Assembly: GCF_900129855.1 (NCBI RefSeq)
Contig: NZ_LT670819.1
Coordinates: forward strand, 1,302,001-1,366,000
DNA length: 64,000 bases
Origin: Streptomyces sp. 3214.6
Lineage (GTDB): Bacteria > Actinomycetota > Actinomycetes > Streptomycetales > Streptomycetaceae
Reading direction: 5' to 3'
A program made the translations under genes and the position numbers. Each line of letters starts with the position of its first letter. Within the stretch, counting starts at the first letter, position 1. A model generated the notes under the pieces. That model was given only the letters and a program-made list of their open reading frames with translations. It made no database searches and was not told where the DNA came from. This document shows positions 44,445-51,978 of this stretch, in pieces.

Positions 44445-45257
44445 TCAGAGCACCTTGCTGAGGAAGTCGCGGGTCCGTTCGTGGCGCGGGTTGTCCAGGA
44501 CCTCGCCGGGCGGACCCTGTTCGACGATCTTTCCGCCGTCGATGAAGACGACCCGGTCGGCGACCTCGCGGGCGAAGCCGATCTCGTGGGTGACGATGAC
44601 GAGGGTCGTGCCGCTGGTCGCCAGGTTCTTGATGACGGCGAGGACCTCGCCGACGAGTTCGGGGTCGAGGGCGGACGTGGGCTCGTCGAAGAGGATGACG
44701 CCGGGGCGCAGGGCGAGGGCTCGGGCGATGGCGACGCGCTGCTGCTGGCCGCCGGAGAGTTGCCGTGGGTAGGCGCCGGCCTTGTCGGCCAGGCCGACCC
44801 GGTCGAGGAGTTCGGCGGCCAGCGCCCGGCCCTCGGGCCTGGACAGCTTCCCGGTGGCCACCGGGGCGGCGGCGACGTTGTCGAGCACGGTCAGATGCGG
44901 GAAGAGGTTGAAGTTCTGGAAGACGAAGCCGATGCGGCTGCGCTGGGCCAGGATGGCCCGTTCGCTCAGCTCGCGCAGCCGGTCGCCGTGCCGGCGGACG
45001 CCGATCGGCTCGCCGTTGACACTGACGTAGCCGATCTCCGGCTTCTCCAGGTGGTTGATGACCCGCAGCAGGGTGGACTTGCCCGAGCCGGACGGGCCGA
45101 GGATCACGGTGACCTCGCCGGGCCGCACGGTCAGGTCGACGCCGTCCAGCACCCGGTGGGCGCCGTACCACTTGTGCACGTCGTGCACCTCGACGGCGGC
45201 GGGCGTGGCGTCGGCGACGGGCGCGGCCTCGGCGGCGGTGAGTGTCTCGGCGGTCAT
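44445..45257 (-). CDS. Amino-acid-type ABC transporter ATP-binding protein
   Basis: A 270-residue ATPase of the HisP/GlnQ type. Walker A is VILGPSGSGKSTLLRVINHL, the Q-loop is RIGFVFQNFNLFPHLTVLDN, signature QLSGGQQQRVAIARALAL, Walker B VILFDEPTSALDPELVGEVL and H-loop VIVTHEIGFAREVADRVVFI. Its ATG overlaps the permease stop (ATGA). It powers import of the solute bound by the downstream lipoprotein. Confidence 0.93.
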   Translation of the reverse strand: MTAETLTAAEAAPVADATPAAVEVHDVHKWYGAHRVLDGVDLTVRPGEVTVILGPSGSGKSTLLRVINHLEKPEIGYVSVNGEPIGVRRHGDRLRELSERAILAQRSRIGFVFQNFNLFPHLTVLDNVAAAPVATGKLSRPEGRALAAELLDRVGLADKAGAYPRQLSGGQQQRVAIARALALRPGVILFDEPTSALDPELVGEVLAVIKNLATSGTTLVIVTHEIGFAREVADRVVFIDGGKIVEQGPPGEVLDNPRHERTRDFLSKVL

Positions 45258-46234
45258 ACGGCGGCCTCCCTGCGCGCACGCTCGCGAAGGTCTCGCAGGC
45301 CGGCGCGCAGCTTCTGCAACGGGGTCGGCGGCAGGGAGCGCGTGGCGCCCCGGGCGTAGTGCCGCTCGACGTAGAACTGGACGACGGACACCACGCTCGT
45401 CAGGATCAGGTACCAGACGGTGACGACGAGCAGCAGCGGCACGATGTCGCCGGGGTAGGTGGAGCCCATGCTCTGCGCGGAGCCGAACAGGTCGAGCAGC
45501 GACACGTAGAAGACCAGCGAGGTGCTCTTGATCAGGCCGATCAGCTGGTTGACGTAGTTCGGGGTGATGGACCGCAGGGCCTGCGGGAAGACGATCCGGC
45601 GGAACTGGTAGCCCTTGGGCAGTCCGAGCGCGGCGGCGGCCTCGTGCTGGCCCTGGTCGACGGAGAGGATGCCGCCGCGGACCACTTCGGCCGCGTAGGC
45701 GGCCTCGTTGAGGCTGAGGCCGACGACCGCGACCACCATGTCGGTGGCGAGCCGGGACTCGTCGAAGGTGAAGAAGGCGGGCCCGAAGGGGACTCCCACG
45801 CTCAACGTCTTGTACAGGGCGCTGAAGTTGTAGAGGAACAGCAGGACCACGATCAGCGGGACGGACCGCAGCGCCCAGACGTACGTCCAGCTCGCGGCGC
45901 GCAGCACCGGGCTCTTCGAGAGCCTGGCGAGGGCGAGGAGGATTCCGCCGAGGAGGCCCAACACGGCGCTCCAGGCGGTCACTTCGAGGGTGATGAGCAG
46001 TCCGTCGAGGATCGTCGGCCGCAGGAACCAGTAGCCGAAGCGGTCCCACTGGTAGAAGGGGTTGGAGACCAGTCCATGGACGAACTGGGCTATCAGGACC
46101 AGGGTGACGGCGGTGGCGATCCAGCGGCCCGGCCTGCGCAGCGGTTGCACGCGCTGGGCGCTGAGCTTCGTTTCCGGCGGGGGGTCGGCGGCGGGTGCCT
46201 CGGCGAGGGTCACGGCGCCTGGGGGTTCACTCAT
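45254..46234 (-). CDS. Amino-acid-type ABC transporter permease
   Basis: A 326-residue inner-membrane protein with about five to six helices, from IATAVTLVLIAQFVHGLVSN to the C-terminal LLLVVTVWYLILTSVVSVVQ. The EAA loop is EAAAALGLPKGYQFRRIVFP followed by QALRSITPNYVNQLIGLIK, placing it in the HisMQ family. The ATG at 46234 has GGAG upstream. It is the first gene of the importer operon, which begins with leader peptide 46456-46614. Confidence 0.9.
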   Translation of the reverse strand: MSEPPGAVTLAEAPAADPPPETKLSAQRVQPLRRPGRWIATAVTLVLIAQFVHGLVSNPFYQWDRFGYWFLRPTILDGLLITLEVTAWSAVLGLLGGILLALARLSKSPVLRAASWTYVWALRSVPLIVVLLFLYNFSALYKTLSVGVPFGPAFFTFDESRLATDMVVAVVGLSLNEAAYAAEVVRGGILSVDQGQHEAAAALGLPKGYQFRRIVFPQALRSITPNYVNQLIGLIKSTSLVFYVSLLDLFGSAQSMGSTYPGDIVPLLLVVTVWYLILTSVVSVVQFYVERHYARGATRSLPPTPLQKLRAGLRDLRERARREAAV

Positions 46235-46393
46235 GAGGAGCTCCGGCGGGAGTGGGACACCCCGGGGGCACGGCGGTCGTGGACGGCCGAGGCGCGTCGC
46301 GGGCAGGGCTGTGGGGAGGCGCTCTGCGTCGGGACGCGGGCAGGCACGGCGCACGGATGCGTACGACAGAACCGGGGTGGGGCGGACAACGGC

Positions 46394-46411
46394 ACACCGC
46401 TCGGGCGGTGT
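46394..46411 (-). promoter_or_regulatory. Hairpin between leader peptide and ABC operon
   Basis: ACACCGC and GCGGTGT pair around a 4-nt loop, 45 bases after the leader-peptide stop and about 160 bases before the permease start. It may be part of an attenuator. Confidence 0.4.
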
Positions 46412-46455
46412 TCGTCAGGAACGCGGCGGCGGGGCGAAGGCTGGTGGGAGGGGGG

Positions 46456-46614
46456 TCAGCCCTGACAGCCCCGACAGCGGGCACGGCCCGGTGCGGTACA
46501 CAGTGCGCTGTTCACACGGAGGAGGTCGACGGCGCGGTTGGCGACGAGGATGTCGAGGTACGGCCGTACGCAGCCACGGGGGCGGCGCGGCGCCGTCCGA
46601 GGAGCTGCGTACAT
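46456..46614 (-). CDS. Leader peptide (up to 52 aa) of the ABC importer operon
   Basis: The frame ends ANRAVDLLRVNSALC, then TAPGRARCRGCQG, with three Cys codons in the last 19 residues. The RAVDLLRV-x-SALC core matches known Streptomyces sulfur leader peptides. The ATG at 46614 is the only in-frame ATG; a weak upstream site leaves the true start uncertain and the real peptide may be shorter. It precedes the permease by 221 bases. Confidence 0.6.
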   Translation of the reverse strand: MYAAPRTAPRRPRGCVRPYLDILVANRAVDLLRVNSALCTAPGRARCRGCQG

Positions 46615-46725
46615 GTCCGTCACCGTCACTGTTCCGGCCCGTGGGGCCCTCGCGCTTGTCGAAGGGTCATTACTTAAGACAGTTGCCCGAACGGATGTCA
46701 ACGCCCGTCCAGTGGGTGGACCGAC

Positions 46726-47625
46726 TCAGGGGCGGTTGACCTGCGGTCGGGTCTCGACGCCGTCCGCCGCGTGGGTCTCCCAGTCCAGGATCTGGACGGC
46801 CGCGCCGGCGGCCTCCAGGCCCTGACAACGGGCGTGGTGGCGGCGGGCGATGGCGTCCAGGTCGAGGTGGGCGCCGAAGGCCGGGTGGGCGGCGAGCCGG
46901 CGGGCGTACGCCCACAGGGCCGGATGTCCGGCGATGCGCTGCACGGCGGCCGCGTCGAGGTGATTGCGGTGCACGGTGTCGAGTTGGACCAGTGTGACCC
47001 ACAACTCGACGTCGGCCGCAGTGATCTGATCGCTGATCAGATACCGGTGGCTGCCGAGGCCCTGTTCCAGCACGCCGAGCGTGGTGAGCAGCGTACCGAG
47101 GGCGGCGGCGCGCTCCGTCTCGTGCGCGTCGGCCGCTCCGGCGCGCTGTGCGGCCGCCTCGATGCCCTGCGCGCACATCCGCTCGACGGCCTCGATCTGC
47201 GACTCGGCGCCGCAGGGGTACAGCGTGGGCCGACCGGCGCCGAAACGCCGGGCGAGGTCGCGGGCGATGTCGGGGCCGTGGCTGCTGACGATGCGCCCGG
47301 ACCAGTCGTCGCTGAGCACGGGCGCGAGGGCGGGTCCGGTGTACCGATGCGCGCTGGCGTCGTACAGCGGGCGCAGCGCGCTGTGACCGCCGTCGGGACA
47401 GTCCGGTTCGGCCGGCAGGAAGGTGACCGGGCAGGCCTCGTCCAGGCCGAGGAGGCTGTGGGTGACGGCGATGCGCAGACAGTCGGGGTCGGCCGCTGCC
47501 AGGTACAGGCGGTAGCGGCGGGGCACGGCGTAGTGGCCGCTGCGCGCGTCCCGGCCGATCCGGCCCCGGAAGGCGGGGGCGGGCCGGGCGGACGGGTGGG
47601 CGGCGGCCAGTGGTGTGACGGACAT
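46726..47625 (-). CDS. Glutathione S-transferase-like protein (glutathionyl-hydroquinone reductase fold)
   Basis: A 299-residue protein. RYRLYLAAADPDCLRIAVTH aligns with the thioredoxin-fold start of Xi-class GSTs/ECM4-YqjG proteins, but their CPWAHR active site reads DPDCLR: Cys is displaced by three positions. The C-terminal helical domain has LEQGLGSHRYLISDQITAAD and VELWVTLVQLDTVHRNHLDA, clearly GST-C. Streptomyces lacks glutathione, so a mycothiol or other thiol is likely. It is preceded by its own leader-peptide gene, placing it in the sulfur regulon. Confidence 0.75.
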   Translation of the reverse strand: MSVTPLAAAHPSARPAPAFRGRIGRDARSGHYAVPRRYRLYLAAADPDCLRIAVTHSLLGLDEACPVTFLPAEPDCPDGGHSALRPLYDASAHRYTGPALAPVLSDDWSGRIVSSHGPDIARDLARRFGAGRPTLYPCGAESQIEAVERMCAQGIEAAAQRAGAADAHETERAAALGTLLTTLGVLEQGLGSHRYLISDQITAADVELWVTLVQLDTVHRNHLDAAAVQRIAGHPALWAYARRLAAHPAFGAHLDLDAIARRHHARCQGLEAAGAAVQILDWETHAADGVETRPQVNRP

Positions 47626-47700
47626 GACTCTCCCCGGGGGCGGGCGCGCTGAGGAGGTGCGCGCGGCGGTTGCGACGTCGGGCGGGAGGGTGTGGCGCTC

Positions 47701-47762
47701 GTCCCCGCGCGCGCTGGACGAAGCGGTGCGGGTGCGCCGCGTGGGCGGTTCGGCGCGGGGAC
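47701..47762 (-). promoter_or_regulatory. Long-loop inverted repeat between leader peptide and GST-like gene
   Basis: GTCCCCGCGC (47701-47710) and GCGCGGGGAC (47753-47762) are exact reverse complements with a 42-nt loop. It starts 12 bases after the leader-peptide stop. This could be an antiterminator/terminator region. Confidence 0.45.
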
Positions 47763-47774
47763 GGGCCGGGGCTC

Positions 47775-47897
47775 TCAACCCGCCAGGGGGATCGCGCTGC
47801 AGACCCGCTGCAGGTCGATGTGACGGCGGGAGGTGAGAAGGGGCGACGACCACGCCGTGCGGCTCGCTCGGCTGGTGACCGGCTCTACGCGCCCCAT
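47775..47897 (-). CDS. Leader peptide (40 aa) of the GST-like gene
   Basis: An ATG at 47897 with AGGTAGGG upstream opens a frame ending LLTSRRHIDLQRVCSAIPLAG minus its first residue, that is LTSRRHIDLQRVCSAIPLAG. RRHIDLQRV-x-SA is the conserved core of Streptomyces leader peptides near sulfur genes. A single Cys lies within the core. It ends 149 bases before the start of the GST-like gene. Confidence 0.65.
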   Translation of the reverse strand: MGRVEPVTSRASRTAWSSPLLTSRRHIDLQRVCSAIPLAG

Positions 47898-48046
47898 TGT
47901 TTCCCTACCTGTTCACTAGGATTCCCGAATCGAGTGTCGATCCGCCTGGAGCGCCCGTCAAGGGGGCGTCCACCAGGTGAGTACCGGGTCGCCAGACGAG
48001 TACCGGGCGTACCCTTTCCGCCGGCCTCAACCTGGCCCCCGCGGCC

Positions 48047-48547
48047 TCACGTTGTCTTCTGCGGGCGCCAGAACACGGCCAGGAGGCCGGCCGTCGCGAC
48101 GATGCCCACTCCGAGCACCACGCCGGCGCCCGCCCATCCGGTCACGGCGATGTCCGCGGCCTCGTCGATCGCGTACTCCCCCGGACCCCACGCCCCCAGC
48201 GCCACCGCGAGGACGCCCAGGACGAGGACGTACTCGTAGCCCTCCTTGAACACGAAGAACCCGTTGCGCCGGTGCGCGAGCAGCCCGGCCACCAGCATCA
48301 CGGACAGCACGGCCGCGCAGGCCAACGGTGTGAGGAGGCCGGCCAACAGCAGGGCCCCGGCGCCCAGTTCGGTCAGGACGCTCAGCCAGGCCTGCAGTCG
48401 CGGCCGGGTGAGGCCGAGGCCGCCGAACCAGCCCGCCGTGCCGGTGATGCCCCCTCCGCCGCGCCAGTGGTTCCAGCCGTGGGCCACCATCACCACGCCG
48501 AGAACGACCCGTACGAGCAGCAGAGCGGTGTTCGAAGCCTCACTCAT
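48047..48547 (-). CDS. DoxX family membrane protein
   Basis: A 166-residue protein with four membrane helices: LLLVRVVLGVVMVAHGWNHW, then LSVLTELGAGALLLAGLLTP, ACAAVLSVMLVAGLLAHRRN and VVLGVGIVATAGLLAVFW. DoxX proteins are found with thiosulfate:quinone oxidoreductase or, in actinobacteria, with redox-stress factors (SseA/SodA). Proximity to the sulfur island is suggestive but it has its own promoter space. The ATG at 48547 is preferred. Confidence 0.8.
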   Translation of the reverse strand: MSEASNTALLLVRVVLGVVMVAHGWNHWRGGGGITGTAGWFGGLGLTRPRLQAWLSVLTELGAGALLLAGLLTPLACAAVLSVMLVAGLLAHRRNGFFVFKEGYEYVLVLGVLAVALGAWGPGEYAIDEAADIAVTGWAGAGVVLGVGIVATAGLLAVFWRPQKTT

Positions 48548-48829
48548 CCCCACGTCCCCTTCTCCGTCGACAGCGCCTCACACCCGGCGAGCGCTCCTCG
48601 ACGGAGGCGAGGACATTCAGGTGGTAGGCCGCAGCGGTACGGCCGACGCCCGTGTGGTGCCCGGCGCCCGCCTGTTCGTGGCGTACCACCCGGGGGGCTC
48701 CGCTGAACATGGAGGCGAGGTCGGCCAGACCCTCGGTTCCACGGCCGCGGCGGGCATCCGGGCGTTCCCGGCAGTCGCCGCGCAGCTTCCACCAGCACTT
48801 CGACGGAAAACACGAGCTGCTGCTCGGAC

Positions 48830-48976
48830 ACCCTGACCGTTATCGCCGAGGTGATGTACGCGGATCTCAAGGACCCGCTGCACGCCCCGCCGCCCCTGCT
48901 CCTACGGATGGTCGAGGCGGGCCCGCTGGGCCGGAAGGCGGGCCGGGGCTTCCATGGATACGCCCAGGAAGACTAG
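48830..48976 (+). pseudogene. 3' fragment of a 3-hydroxyacyl-CoA dehydrogenase gene
   Basis: The frame reads IAEVMYADLKDPLHAPPPLL and then RMVEAGPLGRKAGRGFHGY up to TAG at 48974-48976. This is the conserved C-terminus of 3-hydroxybutyryl-CoA dehydrogenases (PPPLLLRMVEAG, LGRKxGRGF). The rest of the gene is absent upstream. Nothing in 48554-48829 looks like the missing part, so it is a relic left by deletion. Confidence 0.65.
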
Positions 48977-49045
48977 GGGCGCGGGGCGCTGACATGTGCG
49001 GCTCCGCCGCGTGGGCGCGACCGGCCCCCACGGCGTCGTACCCGC

Positions 49046-49975
49046 TCACGCATGGGACTTGGCAGACGAGGCGAACGCATCGGCCCCCGCCAGATCGAAG
49101 TCACCGTGATCACTGCCGAGCCCCTGCGCGACGAGCGCGGCAGCGGCACTCCCCAGTACCGCCGCATCACTCGGCGTACGCCCCAGAGCGACCCCCCGCA
49201 GATACCCCGCCGAGAAGGCGTCTCCGCACCCGGTGGTGTCGACGACGTCGACGACGAAGGCGGGGACGGGTTCCGCTCCGTCGGCCGTCACCACGAGCGC
49301 GCCCTCGGCGCCGCGGGTGACGGCGACGACGCCCGCTCCGGCGTCGAGAAGCCTGCGCGCACCCGACAGCAGGTCGCTCTCGCCGGTGAAGCCGAGAACC
49401 TGGTCCTCGTTGGGCAGCAGATGGTCGATGTAGGGCAGGGCCGCCTCGATCTGCTCGAAGCTGCCGAGGACGCCGGGGGCGAGCAGGTCCACGGAGGTGA
49501 CGACACCGTGTTCCCTGGCGTACGACAGGATGCGCGTCGCGACGTCTACGCCGATCAACTCCGGTCCGCCAAGGTGCAGATGGGTCGCCTCGGCGAGGGC
49601 TTCCCAGGGGACGTCGTCGAGGCCGTAGGTGATGTTCGCGCCGAGGAGGTGCAGCGAGGGGCGGTCACCGTTGGGCCGGATCGGCAGAACGCTCGCGGAG
49701 GTGGCGGTGTCGGTGCGACGGACGAGGAACTCGGTGTCGACGCCCGCCCGGCCGAGCAGTTGCACCAGCATGTCGCCGGTCGGGTCGGAGCCGACGGCGC
49801 CGGCGCTGCGTACCTCGGCGCCCAGCTTGGCGAGGGTGAGGGCGGTGCCGCCGGCCGTTCCGGCGGCGGTCATCCGGATGTCCTCGACCAGGGTCGCGCC
49901 CTGCCCCTCGGGTATCTCCTCCACGGGCCGTACCAGCACGTCCAGCACGTGCACGCCCATCGTGAAGACCTTCAT
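49046..49975 (-). CDS. PfkB-family sugar kinase
   Basis: A 309-residue ribokinase-like protein beginning MKVFTMGVHVLDVLVRPVEE. The substrate part has DIRMTAAGTAGGTALTLAKL and the C-terminal signature with the catalytic Asp is VVDVVDTTGCGDAFSAGYLR. The kinase ATG overlaps the aldolase stop (ATGA), so both are translated together. A kinase plus class II aldolase suggests phosphorylation and cleavage of a sugar or sugar-like compound to glycolytic intermediates. Confidence 0.88.
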   Translation of the reverse strand: MKVFTMGVHVLDVLVRPVEEIPEGQGATLVEDIRMTAAGTAGGTALTLAKLGAEVRSAGAVGSDPTGDMLVQLLGRAGVDTEFLVRRTDTATSASVLPIRPNGDRPSLHLLGANITYGLDDVPWEALAEATHLHLGGPELIGVDVATRILSYAREHGVVTSVDLLAPGVLGSFEQIEAALPYIDHLLPNEDQVLGFTGESDLLSGARRLLDAGAGVVAVTRGAEGALVVTADGAEPVPAFVVDVVDTTGCGDAFSAGYLRGVALGRTPSDAAVLGSAAAALVAQGLGSDHGDFDLAGADAFASSAKSHA

Positions 49976-50676
49976 CTGCCTTCCCCCTTCGTCGGCTGTT
50001 CGTCCTGTGCGGGTGGTACGGGGTGGGTGGTGCCGTAGTCGCGGGCGATCGCCGCCTCGATCACGGCGAGTTGCTGCTGTTCGTCGAGGACGCGGGGACG
50101 GCCCATGGCTGCCGCGCGCTGGTAGACACCGCAGGCCCATTCGAGGAGCAGGGCGTTCTCCACGGCCTTGTCGAGGGTCGTGGCGTGAGTGACCGCGCCG
50201 TGGTTCGCCATCAGGGCGGCGCTGCGGCCGTCGAGCGCGGCGATCACCGACTCGGCGAGTTCGGGGGTGCCGAAGGTGGCGTACGGCGCGACCCGCACAG
50301 TGCCGCCGAGGGCGAGCAACTGGTAGTGGATACAGGGCAGTTCGTCGAGTACGCAGGAGACGGCGGTGGCCATCGGAGCGTGGGTGTGGACGATCGCGCC
50401 GGTGCCGTAGCGGCGGTAGACGCCGAGGTGGAGCTCCAGTTCGGAGGTCGGTTGGACGCTCCCGGCGACGAGGTTCGCGTCGAGGTCGACCACGGTCACC
50501 TGGTCCGGGGTGAGCCGTGCGAGGACGGCTCCGGTCGCGGTGACCGCGACCCGGTCCTCGACGCGCACGCTCACGTTCCCTGCCGTGCCGATGAGGAGGC
50601 CTTCGGCCCCCAGGCGCCGGCAGGCGTCCGCCACGGCGGCCCGCTCATCGGTCAGCGCCGAACTTGAGGCGGTCAT
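49972..50676 (-). CDS. Class II aldolase/adducin-family protein
   Basis: A 234-residue metal-dependent aldolase of the fuculose-phosphate type: GLLIGTAGNVSVRVEDRVAV (phosphate loop), TSELELHLGVYRRYGTGAIV with the catalytic Glu region, HTHAPMATAVSCVLDELPCI (metal His) and ALMANHGAVTHATTLDKAVE (third His). It should cleave a phosphorylated sugar to dihydroxyacetone phosphate and an aldehyde. It is the first gene of the operon with the kinase and is probably repressed by the divergent TetR protein. Confidence 0.85.
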   Translation of the reverse strand: MTASSSALTDERAAVADACRRLGAEGLLIGTAGNVSVRVEDRVAVTATGAVLARLTPDQVTVVDLDANLVAGSVQPTSELELHLGVYRRYGTGAIVHTHAPMATAVSCVLDELPCIHYQLLALGGTVRVAPYATFGTPELAESVIAALDGRSAALMANHGAVTHATTLDKAVENALLLEWACGVYQRAAAMGRPRVLDEQQQLAVIEAAIARDYGTTHPVPPAQDEQPTKGEGR

Positions 50677-50693
50677 GGGCGCGAAGGTAGCGT

Positions 50694-50722
50694 AAACCTG
50701 AAACAAAGTCACGTTCAGGTTT
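50694..50722. promoter_or_regulatory. TetR operator in the aldolase/TetR divergent region
   Basis: Arms AAACCTGAA and TTCAGGTTT are exact reverse complements with an 11-nt spacer. The site lies 17 bases upstream of the aldolase ATG and 12 bases upstream of the TetR start, so binding would block both. Confidence 0.75.
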
Positions 50723-50734
50723 GGAGGCAGCTCC

Positions 50735-51391
50735 TTGGTCCAGGCGAGCGCGAGTCCCGACGGTGGCGCTCCTCTGCGCCGCACTCCCCGGCAGGCGCGC
50801 AGCAGGGCCCGTCTGGCCCTGGTGCTGGAGGCCGCCGAGCGCATCCTGATCGGCGAGGGCGTCGAGGCGCTGACCACGACGCGGGTCGCGGCCGAGGCGA
50901 AGGTTTCGGTCGGCTCGCTGTACCAGTACCTCCCCGACCGTGGGGCGATCATCGACGCCCTGGCGGCGGGCTACTTCGCGCGCCTGGAAGGCGTCATGGA
51001 CGACCTGGTGGGGACCGCGTCGAGGGAGCGGTGGGACGATCCCGTGGGCGTCCTGATCGATACGTACGCCGGGGTGTACCGCACCGAACACGGCTTCCGC
51101 GCCCTGTGGTTCGGCAGCGGACTGACCGAGCGGACGCGGGCGGCGGACCGCGAGCACAAGCGCCGGATGGCCGACGGGATCCGCCGGGTCCTGCTCGCGC
51201 TGGGTGTGGCCCCCGACGACGAGGCGCTCGCGCGGGCCTGCCACGCCGCGATCCTCGCCGCCGACGCCCTCGCCCAGGAGGCCTTCCGGCGTGCCCCGCA
51301 GGGTGACACCGACCTCCTCGACGAGGCGAAGGCGATGCTGCGCGGTTACCTCACCGAGGTCGTCGCACGTCAGGGACGGCGGCAGCCGTGA
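50735..51391 (+). CDS. TetR family transcriptional regulator
   Basis: A 218-residue TetR protein; the start is a TTG at 50735 after GGAGG. The HTH is RILIGEGVEALTTTRVAAEA, then KVSVGSLYQYLPDRGAIIDA. A long helical ligand-binding domain follows (GFRALWFGSGLTERTRAADR). It probably represses itself and the aldolase/kinase operon until a sugar-derived ligand binds. Confidence 0.85.
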   Translation: MVQASASPDGGAPLRRTPRQARSRARLALVLEAAERILIGEGVEALTTTRVAAEAKVSVGSLYQYLPDRGAIIDALAAGYFARLEGVMDDLVGTASRERWDDPVGVLIDTYAGVYRTEHGFRALWFGSGLTERTRAADREHKRRMADGIRRVLLALGVAPDDEALARACHAAILAADALAQEAFRRAPQGDTDLLDEAKAMLRGYLTEVVARQGRRQP

Positions 51392-51490
51392 CGCGCGCGG
51401 AAGTCGGTGGCCGCCGTACCGGGCCGGTCGCTACCGTCGGAGCCCGTTACCGGCCGCACCGGCGGTCGCCGCACCCGGAGAGCGATTCCC

Positions 51491-51847
51491 GTGACCAGGC
51501 AGCACCGAGCCACCACCACTCTGTGGCGCCCCACCGGCCCCAAGGAGCTGGCGTTGGTGCGCGACCTCGACTGGCACGCCTGGCCGCCCCGCCTCCCCGA
51601 GCAGCCGATCTTCTACCCGGTCCTCAACGAGGAGTACGCCGTCAGGATCGCCCGGGACTGGAACGTCAAGCACGACGGCGCGGGCTACGTCACCCGGTTC
51701 GAGGTCGACTCGGAGTTCCTGCGCAGGTATCCGGTCCGGCAGGCGGGCGGGCGGACGATCCTCGAACTGTGGGTGCCGGCCGAGGAGTTGGCCGAGTTCA
51801 ACGCTCATGTGGTGGGCAGGATCGAGGTCGTTCACGAGTTCCTGTGA
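51491..51847 (+). CDS. Uncharacterised small actinobacterial protein
   Basis: A 118-residue protein: TTTLWRPTGPKELALVRDLD, then WPPRLPEQPIFYPVLNEEYA, ARDWNVKHDGAGYVTRFEVD and LWVPAEELAEFNAHVVGRIE. I recall homologues annotated vaguely as ADP-ribosylation/crystallin J1-associated, but no catalytic residues support that. It looks like a compact cytosolic protein with a conserved W/Y-rich surface. The GTG at 51491 starts MTRQHRA. Confidence 0.65.
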   Translation: MTRQHRATTTLWRPTGPKELALVRDLDWHAWPPRLPEQPIFYPVLNEEYAVRIARDWNVKHDGAGYVTRFEVDSEFLRRYPVRQAGGRTILELWVPAEELAEFNAHVVGRIEVVHEFL

Positions 51848-51978
51848 CGTCCGGCGGCCGCTGCTGACGGCCGCTGCAAGGTTTCCGCAAGGTCCCGGCA
51901 GGTCTTCCGTCCATCGGCAGGGGCAGACGCCCGGCTGAACGGGCCGGATCGGGCCCGCACGGGACGACGGGGGACTTC

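Noticed and set aside
48780..48835. TetR-like HTH end (HQHFDGKHELLL)
   Set aside because: Only about a dozen residues fit and no upstream helices are present; could be chance.
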